A stretch of DNA of 64,000 nt from Rhodovulum sp. P5 (GCF_002079305.1 NZ_CP015039.1:1-64000); one strand, 5' to 3'. Shown: positions 1 through 7,693, counted from the first letter of the stretch. Program-made: numbers and translations. The notes: a model not told the origin generated them from the letters alone.

Positions 1-963
1 ATCTCGCCAAAGGCTGCCATCACGGCCACCTCGTTCGGCGTATGGTCGATCCGCCAGCTGAGGATCTTGCCCGAATAGAGGTCCTGATAGGCCACGATCT
101 GCGGCCGCTCGGGCCGGTCCGACCCCGGCCACAGCACGAACACATCGAAGCGGTGGCAGTCGGCGTTCACCGCCTCCATCGCATGCAGCAACGCCTTGCT
201 GCGGATCATCGGGGGATAGCAGCGCTCCAACCCTTCCACACCCGGGCATGGATTTGCACCACCCGGGGCACCTCCTGGTCGAACCGCCGCCGCGCCGTGC
301 GCTCGGGCAGGCAGGCCCAGCCATTGGCCTTCGCCAGCCGCTCCGCATCGCGCCAGCTCTGGCTGAAGCTCGGCCCCCCAAGCCGCAGGTAAAGACCTTT
401 CAGGCGCTCGAACCACTCGGGGTCCAGGGCGACCTTCGTGTCCTTCCGCGCCGCCGCCCGGTGGCGCGGGGCGAGATAGGGCAGCCGGTCGCTGGGCGCC
501 ACACCGTCGATCATCCCGAACCAGTCCCAGATCGTGCGCGCGCCCATATCGTGGCCCCGCGCGATCTCCTCAACGGCAAGCGTCTTGGCCGTGCCCAAGC
601 CCGTCAGCGTGTCGACCTCGTCCAGCACCGCCAACCGCCGCCGCGCCTCGGCTTTCACCGCCTCGGGTACGGTTTCGAACCACGCCCAGGCCTCCGCCCG
701 GCCCAGCACCGGCTTGGCCGCGGGCGCGGCCCCGGCCGAGGCCTGCAGCAGCCGCGTCTGCGCGGGCAGCGGGAACAGGCTCCAGTGATACTGCCACCCC
801 GCCACCACGGCCTTGCCGCTGCCTGGAATGCTTGGGATCTGCACGCCAGTTGGCCCGACGGGCCAATGCCTCGACCCCCTGGCGCGAAGCCGGCCAGATC
901 GGGCAACCCTGCCGCGGCGATCTCCGCAGCCGTCCACCACAGTTGGGCAGGCTCCCGGCTCAT
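1..963 (-). pseudogene. Mu-like phage transposase (MuA family), frameshifted, continues past the left edge
   Basis: This is the DDE transposase of a Mu-like phage, which would catalyse replicative transposition. The ATG at 963 opens with a Mu-type winged-helix start (WWTAAEIAAAGLPDL). The reading frame then breaks near 875-890, where QGVEALARRANWRAD continues in a second frame, and again near 795-840, where WQYHWSLFPLPAQ resumes in a third. The long middle part (AWAWFETVPEAVKAEARRRL onward) is intact until about 225-245. There the frame shifts once more, and the catalytic part (HAMEAVNADCHRFDVFV) runs off the window. Three shifts mean no full-length protein is made unless they are sequence errors. 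The start overlaps the stop of the upstream ParB-like gene, as in an early phage operon. MuA identity is from family knowledge of these motifs. Confidence 0.8.
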
Positions 964-1806
964 GCCGCACCGCCTTCCGATGCGTCCGGCAGATCGGCCA
1001 TGAGCGCGGCCAGATCGTCCGCCCGCTCGCGCACGAACCGCCGCCGCGCGGCCTTGGGCGCCCGCGCCCAGTCCGTCAACAGCTTCTGAAAATGGGTTTC
1101 AACGGGGTCTTTCGGGGCACCTCGACGCCGCGATACGCCTTGCGCGCGGCGCTTGCGCTCTTCGCTTCGCCATTCGACAGCGCGATACAGACCTGCGCGC
1201 GTTCGTGATCCTCACCGATCTTCCCAATCTCGGTCAGGTCTTTCAGCCGCACCGGGTTGGGCGCGGCCTCCAGCCAGCGCACCTCGTCGCGGTTCAACGC
1301 CGCCCCGGCGGCCACGATCTTGCGCACCTGCCGCGGCGTGATCCCAGCTTCTCCGCTGTGACGTCAGCGAAGGAACCGAGTTCCGCGGCTAGCCCTTGCC
1401 GCCCGAGCCCACCGGCCACCTGGGCGCGGGTCTCCGGGTGCATCTTCTCGTAGATCCGCTTGCGCTCGGCCAGGAACACAGCGGTGTGCAGCGGCGTCAG
1501 TTCCGACCCGGCCAGATTGTCGTCAATCTCCATCACGCGGGCGAAATCGTCGTTGCAGACCCAGATCTTCGCCGGAACCTGCAGCCCTTCGGCGCGGGCG
1601 AAGGCCAGCCGGTGACCGCCCGCCATCAACACCAGCTTGCCGCCCCGCTTGCGGCGCACGTCGATCGGGTCCTTGATGTGACCAAGTTCGGCATAAGACG
1701 CGCGGATCGCCTCCACCCCTGCGTCAGAAACGGTGCGCAGGCGCGGTCCGTCCTCGATCCCGGCAGGGTCAAGCAGCGTATAGGGCTCCACCAGACGGGC
1801 GGTCAT
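961..1806 (-). pseudogene. ParB/Srx-domain phage protein, frameshifted
   Basis: The N-terminal two thirds form a ParB/sulfiredoxin-like nuclease fold: a VSDAGVEAIRASYAELG segment is followed by the core LVLMAGGHRLAFARAEG and then EIDDNLAGSELTPLH. Such proteins commonly precede the transposase gene in Mu-like phages of Rhodobacterales. The frame breaks near 1340, where ITPRQVRKIVAAGAALN continues in another frame. It breaks again near 1110-1125 in a C-rich run, after which THFQKLLTDWARAPKAARR leads to a stop overlapping the transposase ATG. Joining the three frames gives a plausible protein of about 280 residues. As it stands it is disrupted twice. Function in the phage is unknown; a DNA-binding role in early replication is an inference. 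Confidence 0.75.
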
Positions 1807-2027
1807 TTCGCACCCCCATCCTGCGCGGCCAGCGCCGTTTTCAGTTCTTCCAGCCAGTAGGAAAGCGCCTTCGCGCTGCTCGCGACCAAGGCAAGGTTGA
1901 AGGGCAGAACCCCGTCCTGGCCGGGGGCCGACGCGGAACCGGCCAGGACACAGGCCCGCACATGGGCCTCCTCGGCCTTTTCACGAACAATCTTCGCCAG
2001 TTCCGGCACACCGGGCGTGTCAGCCAT
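1803..2027 (-). CDS. Hypothetical small prophage protein
   Basis: This is a 74-residue soluble protein, MADTPGVPELAKIVREKAEEA at its start, with no motif I recognise. Two helical segments rich in Ala, Leu, Glu and Lys suggest a compact all-alpha protein. Its stop overlaps the ATG of the ParB-like gene, and its own start overlaps the end of the winged-helix gene upstream, so it belongs to the leftward early operon of the Mu-like prophage. No function can be assigned. Confidence 0.55.
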   Translation of the reverse strand: MADTPGVPELAKIVREKAEEAHVRACVLAGSASAPGQDGVLPFNLALVASSAKALSYWLEELKTALAAQDGGAK

Positions 2028-2250
2028 CCTTCGGCTCCTTCAGCATCGTGTAGTAATACCGCCGCGCACCGTTCACCCGGCGCGCGCGGCAATGGATCAC
2101 CGCGCCGTGCACGCGCAGCTCGGCCACGCAGGCATTCACCGCCATCACCCGCGCGCGCCGCACGATGTCGCGCGTCGTGTGCGGCCGCCCGTCCCTGAGC
2201 AGCGCCAGCACGCGCTGCAAACGGGGGGAGGAAAGCGGGGCGGCGTTCAT
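2020..2250 (-). CDS. Small winged-helix-like prophage protein
   Basis: The 76-residue product begins MNAAPLSSPRLQRVLALLRD and continues with TRDIVRRARVMAVNACVAELR, which reads as a helix-turn-helix of the winged type. A basic beta-wing follows (HCRARRVNGARRYYY). It is probably a DNA-binding protein of the prophage early region. It overlaps the following gene by a few bases, consistent with translational coupling. The exact family is not recognised. Confidence 0.6.
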   Translation of the reverse strand: MNAAPLSSPRLQRVLALLRDGRPHTTRDIVRRARVMAVNACVAELRVHGAVIHCRARRVNGARRYYYTMLKEPKDG

Positions 2251-2254
2251 GGCG

Positions 2255-2527
2255 CTACTCCGGGGCGTGCACGGTCAGCACATCTGGCCCCGCGCTTTTG
2301 CGCCGACATTCCGGGCACAGCCGGTTATGCGCGCCCTCGCTGTCGAAGACGTGCCCGCAGCACAGGCAGGGGCGTTTCCTGACCCGCGCGGCCCTCTCTC
2401 TCGCGCGCTGGATGTTCTCCATCCGCGCGGCGGCGAGGGCATGGGTGCTATACTGCCCGCCGACGCGCTTGCCGCCGTCGAACACGACATAGCACCCGCC
2501 AACCAGTTCGATGCGCAGCTTGCTCAT
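2255..2527 (-). CDS. Small prophage protein with a four-cysteine zinc ribbon
   Basis: The 90-residue product has a beta-rich N-terminus (MSKLRIELVGGCYVVFDGGK), a basic helix, then CLCCGHVFDSEGAHNRLCPEC. The two CxxC-type knuckles separated by about 14 residues form a likely zinc ribbon. Small zinc-ribbon proteins of this kind are frequent in early regions of Mu-like phages. The gene overlaps the small membrane protein gene upstream by four bases. A DNA- or protein-binding accessory role is an inference. Confidence 0.6.
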   Translation of the reverse strand: MSKLRIELVGGCYVVFDGGKRVGGQYSTHALAAARMENIQRARERAARVRKRPCLCCGHVFDSEGAHNRLCPECRRKSAGPDVLTVHAPE

Positions 2528-2721
2528 GACTGGAACCCCCAGACGCAGAAGACCAGCCCCGCAACAAACACCGCCAGCGCCACCCCCCCGATCACATCGC
2601 CGACCCAGCCGTCCTGCATCCGGTCCGCCCAGGCGACGAAACCGGATACAACTTTCCGCCAGAAACCGGCACGCGCGCTATCATGGGGCGCGCGACTCAC
2701 CTGACGGAAGGACGGCGTCAT
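2524..2721 (-). CDS. Small single-span membrane protein of the prophage
   Basis: The 65-residue product has a basic N-terminus, the amphipathic stretch FWRKVVSGFVAWADRMQDGW and then one hydrophobic span (VIGGVALAVFVAGLVFCVWG) to the C-terminus. The chosen ATG overlaps, on the opposite strand, the ATG of the rightward reading frame at 2720, so at most one of the two starts may be used; a GTG eight codons further in would also work. No function is recognised. Confidence 0.45.
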   Translation of the reverse strand: MTPSFRQVSRAPHDSARAGFWRKVVSGFVAWADRMQDGWVGDVIGGVALAVFVAGLVFCVWGFQS

Positions 2722-3217
2722 GATGCAGACGAAGCTCGAAAACCGGACCCCTGACAGCATGGAGCCGCCGCTCCGGCTGTTTTGGCGCAGCGAACTCTTC
2801 GACGAGCTGGCCGCGCTGGAAGACCGGGCCTTCCCCGGCATCCCGATGCCGCGCGCCGAGCCCGACATCGAAGAGGAGGAATGGGAGGACGTCATCGAGC
2901 TGTTCCTTGAGGACATCCCCGATGACGCCACCGGCATTCCCGGCGACCTGCCGCCTGTGCCGCCTGCACTCGGCGCGAGAGCGCTTCGCTGGCGGATAAG
3001 ACAGGCACTATTTGCGCTTGGGCCTCTGCCAGAGCCGGGCACAGCGGCCCATCCCCCAGCAGGCATTCTGCCATCTCTCGCAGTTCTTCTTCCGATGCAT
3101 GCGAAAGCCAGGCTGTCACTTGTTCTGGGCTGCGCAGATCTTCCCATGGTCTGGGTTCGGGCGACCGATCTGACGGCGATGCCGGCGCCGCAGAAACGCC
3201 CCGCGCGGCCGGAATAG
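2720..3217 (+). CDS. Acidic hypothetical protein, probably 3'-truncated
   Basis: An SD-like GGAAGG sits 8 bases before the ATG. The first 85 or so codons have the strong GC-rich third positions typical of this genome and encode an acidic protein with runs such as PDIEEEEWEDVIELFLEDIP. From about 2975 the codon use becomes poor, and the frame simply runs along the antisense strand of the gene at 2892-3632. I read this as a real gene whose 3' part was lost in a rearrangement. It lies opposite to the prophage early operon. Function unknown. Confidence 0.35.
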   Translation: MMQTKLENRTPDSMEPPLRLFWRSELFDELAALEDRAFPGIPMPRAEPDIEEEEWEDVIELFLEDIPDDATGIPGDLPPVPPALGARALRWRIRQALFALGPLPEPGTAAHPPAGILPSLAVLLPMHAKARLSLVLGCADLPMVWVRATDLTAMPAPQKRPARPE

Positions 3218-3632
3218 CATCGGCCAGCGCAAGCGCCACAAGGCGGGCCCGCACTTCGGCCGTGAAGGGCGAGGGCACCCATTTGAGCGCGCCATCGACC
3301 ACCCGGACCGGGCGCCAGCGGCCATCGAAAAGCACGAAGCCTTCCAAAACCTCCGCGGCGGCGGCGTCCTGCGCCGGCGCTTCGGGCGCAGGTGCTTCGG
3401 GCGCCTTGCTCGGCCTGCGAAAGAACACGGACGCGCTGGAGGTGCCCGTGTCGGCGTCTTTGTTGACCCTGATGCTGTCAACCATGCCTTCAACGAAGGC
3501 GGGCGGCGCGGAAATGGTCAGGAGCGCCCCACCGCCCAGTTCAAGACGCACATCCGCTGGCACCTCGGCCGCACGCTCTCGCGCGAAAGCCCGCGCCGCC
3601 TCGTTATCGTAAAATCCGGAATATCCAGTCAT
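2892..3632 (-). CDS. Hypothetical prophage protein, C-terminus uncertain
   Basis: The predicted protein of about 246 residues starts MTGYSGFYDNEAARAFARER. It has an Ala/Pro-rich linker near residue 110 (APEAPAPEAPAQDAAAA) and a helical C-terminal half with LRSPEQVTAWLSHASEEELR. The last 30 or so residues have weaker codon use and a basic, cysteine-containing sequence, so the true end may have been lost at a junction around 2975-2995. The start overlaps the end of the HTH gene upstream by 29 bases. No family recognised; it is part of the prophage early transcript. Confidence 0.5.
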   Translation of the reverse strand: MTGYSGFYDNEAARAFARERAAEVPADVRLELGGGALLTISAPPAFVEGMVDSIRVNKDADTGTSSASVFFRRPSKAPEAPAPEAPAQDAAAAEVLEGFVLFDGRWRPVRVVDGALKWVPSPFTAEVRARLVALALADAIPAARGVSAAPASPSDRSPEPRPWEDLRSPEQVTAWLSHASEEELREMAECLLGDGPLCPALAEAQAQIVPVLSASEALSRRVQAAQAAGRRECRWRHRGCPQGTAR

Positions 3633-3891
3633 CACGCCACCTTCGATGTCTTGGGGGAACGGGGGCCGGCCGCGGGATCGAGGCCGGCCATTCAAGATCG
3701 TCAGGCCAAAGCGCCGACAGGCGCTCCAGCATGTGTTCGGCGGTGCGCGTCCGCAGGTCGCCCCCTTTTTCCAGGCGGTCGAGCAGGTCACCCTTGCCCG
3801 ACAGCCGGCGGGAAACGCCCCAATGCGTGATGCCTTCATGTTCGGCCAGACGCGCGCTCAGCGTCAGAATGTTTTCGATTTGCCTGCTCAT
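3604..3891 (-). CDS. Small DNA-binding regulator, ner/cro-like position
   Basis: The 95-residue protein has a helix-turn-helix-like stretch (EHEGITHWGVSRRLSGKGD, followed by LLDRLEKGGDLRTRTAEHML). It resembles small phage regulators that read a short operator. It is the first leftward gene and faces the repressor gene across a 98-base region containing a perfect inverted repeat. In Mu that position is held by ner, the negative regulator of the early promoter. The ATG at 3891 is preferred over an upstream in-frame ATG at 3927, because the upstream one would place translation through the operator. Confidence 0.6.
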   Translation of the reverse strand: MSRQIENILTLSARLAEHEGITHWGVSRRLSGKGDLLDRLEKGGDLRTRTAEHMLERLSALWPDDLEWPASIPRPAPVPPRHRRWRDDWIFRILR

Positions 3892-3897
3892 AGCCGG

Positions 3898-3921
3898 ATA
3901 ATGGCCTTGTCTGGCCATTAT
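3898..3921. promoter_or_regulatory. Inverted-repeat operator between repressor and early operon
   Basis: Two perfect 9-base arms (ataatggcc and ggccattat) flank a 6-base spacer (ttgtct). The repeat lies immediately upstream of the leftward HTH gene start and about 70 bases before the rightward repressor start. The position fits an operator for the CI-type repressor or the ner-like protein. Related half-sites (ggccttatt, ggctatgg) occur nearby between 3935 and 3980. Confidence 0.65.
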
Positions 3922-3989
3922 AGTCAAGCCTTAACTGGCTATGGTTTGCCCCACTTCCAGAGTTGGCCTTATTGGGCTACGGTGAGCCT

Positions 3990-4688
3990 GTGAAAGATAT
4001 TCTGGATGCCATAGACGCCGCCCTTGCGCGGAAGAACTTGTCTGCTGCCGCGGCTTCAAAAATGGCGGCCGGAAATCCGTCACTCATCAAGAACCTACGA
4101 AACAGAAAACCCGACCGGGAACGCCGTCACATCCTTGAGAACCTTGTGGACTTGGCGGACGTCCTCGATCTCGAATTCTACTTCGGCCCTCCGCGCGATC
4201 TGATCCCAGCCGAGGCAGCACCCGCAGACCCGGCCGGCCTCCCGGACTATGCGCTCGTTCCATTGCACGACGCATGCGTTGCAGCCGGTGCAGGGTCGGA
4301 AAACGGGGGCGAACCCGTCTCTTGCCATATCGCCTTTCAGCGCACCTTCCTGCGCGATCTCGGCGTAACGCCGACGGCCGCGCGGCTTGCCCGTGTCGCG
4401 GGCGACAGCATGCAGCCCACGTTGCAGCCCGGCGACATGGTTCTGATTGACACCAGTCGCACGGAAATCCGAAACCGGGGCCGTGGCGAAATACGCCGCC
4501 AGCCGCATATCTACGCGTTCCTTGAGGAGGGCGAGGCTCGGGTAAAGCGGATCGACCGGATCGATCGAGATTTGTACGCTGTCCTGTCGGACAACGCAGC
4601 GCACGCGCCGGAATACAAGACCGGCGCCTGTTTGCAGGAGATGCACATCATTGGCCAGGTCGCCTGGTTCGGCCGCGCGCTCAGATAG
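3990..4688 (+). CDS. Phage CI/LexA-type repressor with S24 peptidase domain
   Basis: From the GTG at 3990 the protein is 232 residues. An N-terminal helical DNA-binding region (ARKNLSAAAASKMAAGNPS onward) precedes a C-terminal S24 autoprotease domain. The nucleophile sits in VAGDSMQPTLQPGDMVLID (Ser about 140) and the general base lysine in EARVKRIDRI (Lys about 186). It should keep the prophage lytic genes off and be cleaved after RecA activation. It is divergent from the early operon and sits on the operator side, as the c repressor does in Mu. A TTG at 3963 would add 9 residues; the GTG is a guess supported by the usual start of this family. Confidence 0.85.
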   Translation: MKDILDAIDAALARKNLSAAAASKMAAGNPSLIKNLRNRKPDRERRHILENLVDLADVLDLEFYFGPPRDLIPAEAAPADPAGLPDYALVPLHDACVAAGAGSENGGEPVSCHIAFQRTFLRDLGVTPTAARLARVAGDSMQPTLQPGDMVLIDTSRTEIRNRGRGEIRRQPHIYAFLEEGEARVKRIDRIDRDLYAVLSDNAAHAPEYKTGACLQEMHIIGQVAWFGRALR

Positions 4689-4699
4689 GGAGGCCCCTC

Positions 4700-5128
4700 A
4701 TGCCGTACAGACCCCTTGTTCTCGCACTCGCCACCGCAATGGCCACGCCTCCGGTTCTGGCCGCGCCACCCGAATTGCAGGCCGAGCTCGCCGCGGTTCA
4801 GGCGCGCGTCGCGGCTTCCGAAATGTTTCTCTGCCGCATCGAGGGTGACGATTATTTATTCCCTTACGTCTTCGCCCGGCATGAGGATGGCACCCTCGGC
4901 AACATTGCGCCCTGGGAAGGGGAAACCGGCTGGTTCGGCAAGGGCGTTGCACAACTGACGGGCGGCGACTCGATGTTGGTCATTTCCGAGCGTCAGTACG
5001 TGGAAATCCGTCGCGGGCGTCTGCACACCGGCACCTGCGAAAAGGTGACCGACCAGGTGCTGGACCTGCTCGAAGTCCTATACCACACAGAGCCATGGAC
5101 GACACGCGAGCTGACCGGCCAGGAGTGA
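4700..5128 (+). CDS. Secreted hypothetical protein, possible prophage cargo
   Basis: The 142-residue product has a Sec signal peptide (MPYRPLVLALATAMATPPVL, cleavage near AAPP). A small mature domain follows, with two cysteines (FLCRIEGDDY and TGTCEKVTD) that could form a disulfide in the periplasm. GGAGG precedes the ATG, and only 11 bases separate it from the repressor stop, so both are probably co-transcribed and expressed in the lysogen. Genes placed between the repressor and the phage end are typically lysogenic conversion or superinfection-exclusion genes; that role is an inference. No family recognised. Confidence 0.7.
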   Translation: MPYRPLVLALATAMATPPVLAAPPELQAELAAVQARVAASEMFLCRIEGDDYLFPYVFARHEDGTLGNIAPWEGETGWFGKGVAQLTGGDSMLVISERQYVEIRRGRLHTGTCEKVTDQVLDLLEVLYHTEPWTTRELTGQE

Positions 5129-5154
5129 TCGGCGCCTCGATCTGCCCGAAATCG

Positions 5155-5272
5155 TTTGCATGTTCGTGCTAGTCTCAGACGGGCTGCGCGCTACGCTTTG
5201 TCTATATGTTTCAATGCTTTGCATGGAACATGCAACCCGCCAAGCCACCATGCAAACGCATTTGCATGTTCC
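5155..5272. repeat. Cluster of TTTGCATG motifs, candidate transposase-binding sites at the phage end
   Basis: At least five copies of TTTGCATG or its complement occur in 120 bases: 5155-5165 direct; 5219-5235 as an inverted pair with 7-base arms and a 3-base spacer; 5249-5268 as an inverted pair with 8-base arms and a 4-base spacer; several continue as GTTCC. Mu ends carry multiple short MuA-binding sites within about 150-200 bases of the terminus, and the repressor orientation places the left end here. No long reading frame crosses it convincingly. Binding by the transposase is an inference. Confidence 0.55.
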
Positions 5273-5277
5273 GCGGG

Positions 5278-5282
5278 TTTCA
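5278..5282. other. Candidate outer end of the Mu-like prophage
   Basis: Mu-family elements end in 5'-TG...CA-3'. Reading the minus strand inward, the first TG outside the motif cluster gives TGAAACCCGCGGAACATGCA, starting at 5282. That puts the first TTTGCATG site about 14 bases from the end, similar to the spacing in Mu. The partner end and the 5-base target duplication lie outside the window, so this is only a proposal. Confidence 0.3.
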
Positions 5283-5625
5283 CGGCCCCTTCAAGAGCCC
5301 CTGAAATGGGCTGAAAGCCCTTGTTTCATTGACGTTGCGGCCCGCCTGCGCACATCTGCGCCCGCGTCGCCCTTAGGCCCCGGACTGCCCCGTTTCGCCT
5401 GTCACTGCGGACAACGCACCCGCCCCCGTCCAGCCCGGCCGCAACCCGTTATGCCCCTGATATCTAAGGCCCATCCGGCTTAGTCCGTCATCCCCCGAGG
5501 TCTTCCGACATCCTGCAGATATCCGTGTCAAACAACAGCCGTGAAGCACGCATTCCCACCGGACCGCAGATGCGCCAGTCCCCGGTCGGGACGACGGCGC
5601 CATGGCTTTACATACTTGGGAATTG
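5283..5625. other. Non-coding host DNA between prophage end and tRNA-Ser
   Basis: About 340 bases without a convincing gene on either strand. Reading frames here have no Shine-Dalgarno sequence, run over the tRNA or motif cluster, and show no recognisable protein. A weak hairpin (gagcccctgaaatgggctg) is present near 5295-5315. Nothing else identified. Confidence 0.5.
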
Positions 5626-5715
5626 TGGCGGAGAGACAGGGATTCGAACCCTGGGATCCCGTGAAGGATCAACGGTTTTCGAGACCGCCCCGTTCGACCA
5701 CTCCGGCACCTCTCC
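5626..5715 (-). tRNA. tRNA-Ser (anticodon CGA)
   Basis: On the minus strand the sequence begins GGAGAGGTGCCGGAGTGGTC and ends TCTCTCC, G, CCA, giving a 7-base acceptor stem with the discriminator G of serine tRNAs and an encoded CCA. The anticodon loop is CTCGAAA between GCGGT and ACCGT, so the anticodon is CGA, reading UCG. The T arm contains GGGTTCGAATCCC and there is a long variable arm (about 90 nt in all), as expected for tRNA-Ser. Confidence 0.95.
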
Positions 5716-6008
5716 GCTATAGGGTGGTCTGTGTCGCGGTGGTGTAGTGGTAACGGCATCGGGGCGCAACTTCTTTTTCCATAGACTGAAGGGCAAACCT
5801 CCCGGTTTTTGGGCAGGCGTTGGGGCGCCGTGGCAGCTTTGGAACAGTGACCGGCAGGGGCCGGGGCTGGGGTATGGCCGACGGCTCTGTCCATTGCCGC
5901 ATCTTTCAGCAGAGTGCCAAAATTCGAACAATAGGGAGCAGGGCCCCTCTTGCGCATTTTCCGGACCCTTCCCATGATCGCGCAGGGCAGGGAGGTTGAG
6001 GCAAGAGA
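5716..6008. other. Non-coding region upstream of the ABC permease genes
   Basis: This stretch separates the leftward tRNA from the rightward transporter operon and must hold both promoters. No convincing gene is present. A D-arm-like string (GTAGTGGTAAC) occurs near 5745 but no tRNA can be folded from it. Confidence 0.45.
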
Positions 6009-6896
6009 ATGGCTGATGCGCGCGCAAGGCCAAGGCGGAATCGAAGCGAGGCACTCAGCGGCTATGCGCTGGTCTCGCCGCCGTTCCTGTACGCGCTTCT
6101 GCTGCTGGCCGCGCCGCTTGGGGCGATTTTCGTCTTCAGTTTCTGGACGCAGGATTACCTGACGCTCGACCGGACCTTCACGCTTGCCAATTATCGTGAG
6201 GCGCTGACAGAGCCGCTTTACGGTCAGCTTCTGCTGCGGTCGCTGCTGATCTCTGGCGCGGTGACGCTGGCGACCGTTCTGACGGCGTTTCCCATCGCCT
6301 ATTACGTGTCGTTCCATGTGGCGCCGGAACGAAAATCCATGTGGATCTTTCTGATCACCATCCCGTTCTGGACGTCCTACCTGATCCGGGTTTTCCTCTG
6401 GAAGGTCATCCTGGGCTTCAACGGGGTGATCAACACAACGCTGCAAGGGCTTGGATTGATTGAGGAACCTTTGCGCTTCATCCTGTATAACGCCAATGCG
6501 GTGGTGATCACGCTCGCCCATGCCTTCGCGCCCTTCGCGATCCTGCCGATCTTCGTGGCGCTGGAAAAGATCGACCGGTCGCTGCTGGAGGCCAGCCGCG
6601 ATCTGGGGGAAAGCCATCTGACGACCTTCTGGCGGGTGACGCTGCCGCTGGCGATGCCGGGGGTGGTGGCCGCGGTGCTGATCGTGTTCATCCCGACCAT
6701 CGGTGACTATGTGACGCCGCGACTGGTTGGCGGGCCCAACGGGCTGATGATCGCCAACATGATCCAGACGCAGTTCCTGAAGCTGAACAACGCCCCGATG
6801 GGGGCGGCGCTGGCGGTTCTGGCGATGGCGATGGTGACTGCCGTTGCGCTGATCTTCCTGTTCCTGAACCGGCGTTTCCTGAAAGGGCGGTCATGA
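6009..6896 (+). CDS. ABC transporter permease, spermidine/putrescine type (PotB-like)
   Basis: The 295-residue inner-membrane permease has about six spans and the cytoplasmic EAA loop (EASRDLGESHLTTFWRVTLP, around residue 200) that docks with the ATPase. Overall order and the GDYVTPRLVGG segment match PotB-type subunits of polyamine or related cation importers. It overlaps the second permease gene by 4 bases (ATGA), so the three genes form an operon. No periplasmic binding protein gene is next to it; the region upstream is non-coding. The substrate cannot be fixed from the permease alone. Confidence 0.85.
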   Translation: MADARARPRRNRSEALSGYALVSPPFLYALLLLAAPLGAIFVFSFWTQDYLTLDRTFTLANYREALTEPLYGQLLLRSLLISGAVTLATVLTAFPIAYYVSFHVAPERKSMWIFLITIPFWTSYLIRVFLWKVILGFNGVINTTLQGLGLIEEPLRFILYNANAVVITLAHAFAPFAILPIFVALEKIDRSLLEASRDLGESHLTTFWRVTLPLAMPGVVAAVLIVFIPTIGDYVTPRLVGGPNGLMIANMIQTQFLKLNNAPMGAALAVLAMAMVTAVALIFLFLNRRFLKGRS

Positions 6897-7693
6897 CCCC
6901 GCTGCGCCTTTACGCCATCCTGTATCTGGTGTTCCTCTATGCGCCGATTGTCCTGCTGCCGGTGTTTGCGTTCAACGATGGCACGGTGATCGCGTTTCCC
7001 CTGCGCGGCTTTACTTTGGAGTGGTTCCGGCAACTGGCAGAGATCCCGGCGCTGCATGCCGCGGTGCTGAACAGTCTGGCGATTGCCATCATCTCGGCCT
7101 TCATCGCGACGCTGCTGGGCATCTGCGCCGCACGGGCCGGGACGCGCTATGCCTTTCCCGGCAAGAAGGGGATCCTGGGCCTGATCATGCTGCCGCTGGT
7201 CCTGCCGGAGATCATCGTGGCGGTGTCGCTTCTGGTGGTGCTGCTGCAACTGGGTCTGCCTTTGGGCATGTGGACGGTGATCCTTGGCCATGTGCTGATC
7301 TGTACGCCGTTTTCCATCGCGATCCTGAATTCCGCCTTCCAAAGCCTGGATCGGTCGTTGGAAGAGGCGGCCGTCGATCTGGGCGAAACCCGGTGGTCGA
7401 GTTTCCGTCTGGTGATCCTGCCCCTGGTCATGCCGGGGATCATTTCGTCCCTTCTGATCGCCTTCACGATCTCGCTGGACGAGTTCATCATTGCCTTCTT
7501 CCTGACCGGGACGGATCCGACCCTGCCGGTCTATCTTTGGGGGCAGCTTCGGTTTCCGCAGAAGATCCCCGTCGTGATGGCGCTGGGAACGCTGCTTGTT
7601 CTGGTCTCGGTGATCCTGTTGACCGTGGCCGAGTATTTCCGCCGCCGGGGGGCTGCGCGCACCGGCCAGAAAGACGCGGGAGGCTTTCTTTGA
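6893..7693 (+). CDS. ABC transporter permease, PotC-like
   Basis: This is the second permease of the heterodimeric channel, 266 residues with about six spans. The EAA loop EAAVDLGETRWSSFRLVILP lies around residue 160-180. The segment SLDEFIIAFFLTGTDPTLPV is typical of PotC-type subunits. The stop overlaps the TTG start of the ATPase gene, indicating tight translational coupling of the whole importer. Confidence 0.85.
   Translation: MTPLRLYAILYLVFLYAPIVLLPVFAFNDGTVIAFPLRGFTLEWFRQLAEIPALHAAVLNSLAIAIISAFIATLLGICAARAGTRYAFPGKKGILGLIMLPLVLPEIIVAVSLLVVLLQLGLPLGMWTVILGHVLICTPFSIAILNSAFQSLDRSLEEAAVDLGETRWSSFRLVILPLVMPGIISSLLIAFTISLDEFIIAFFLTGTDPTLPVYLWGQLRFPQKIPVVMALGTLLVLVSVILLTVAEYFRRRGAARTGQKDAGGFL

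Noticed and set aside
5160..5483. Reading frame of 107 codons over the TTTGCATG cluster
   Set aside because: No Shine-Dalgarno sequence, poor codon use and it runs through the repeats and the proposed phage end.
5735..5775. tRNA-like D-arm (GTAGTGGTAAC) next to the tRNA-Ser gene, perhaps a second tRNA or fragment
   Set aside because: No acceptor stem, anticodon arm or T arm can be folded around it; probably chance similarity.
7021..7689. N-terminal extension of the PotA-like ATPase
   Set aside because: It lies within the PotC-like gene in another frame; the TTG at 7690 with GGAGG is the convincing start.
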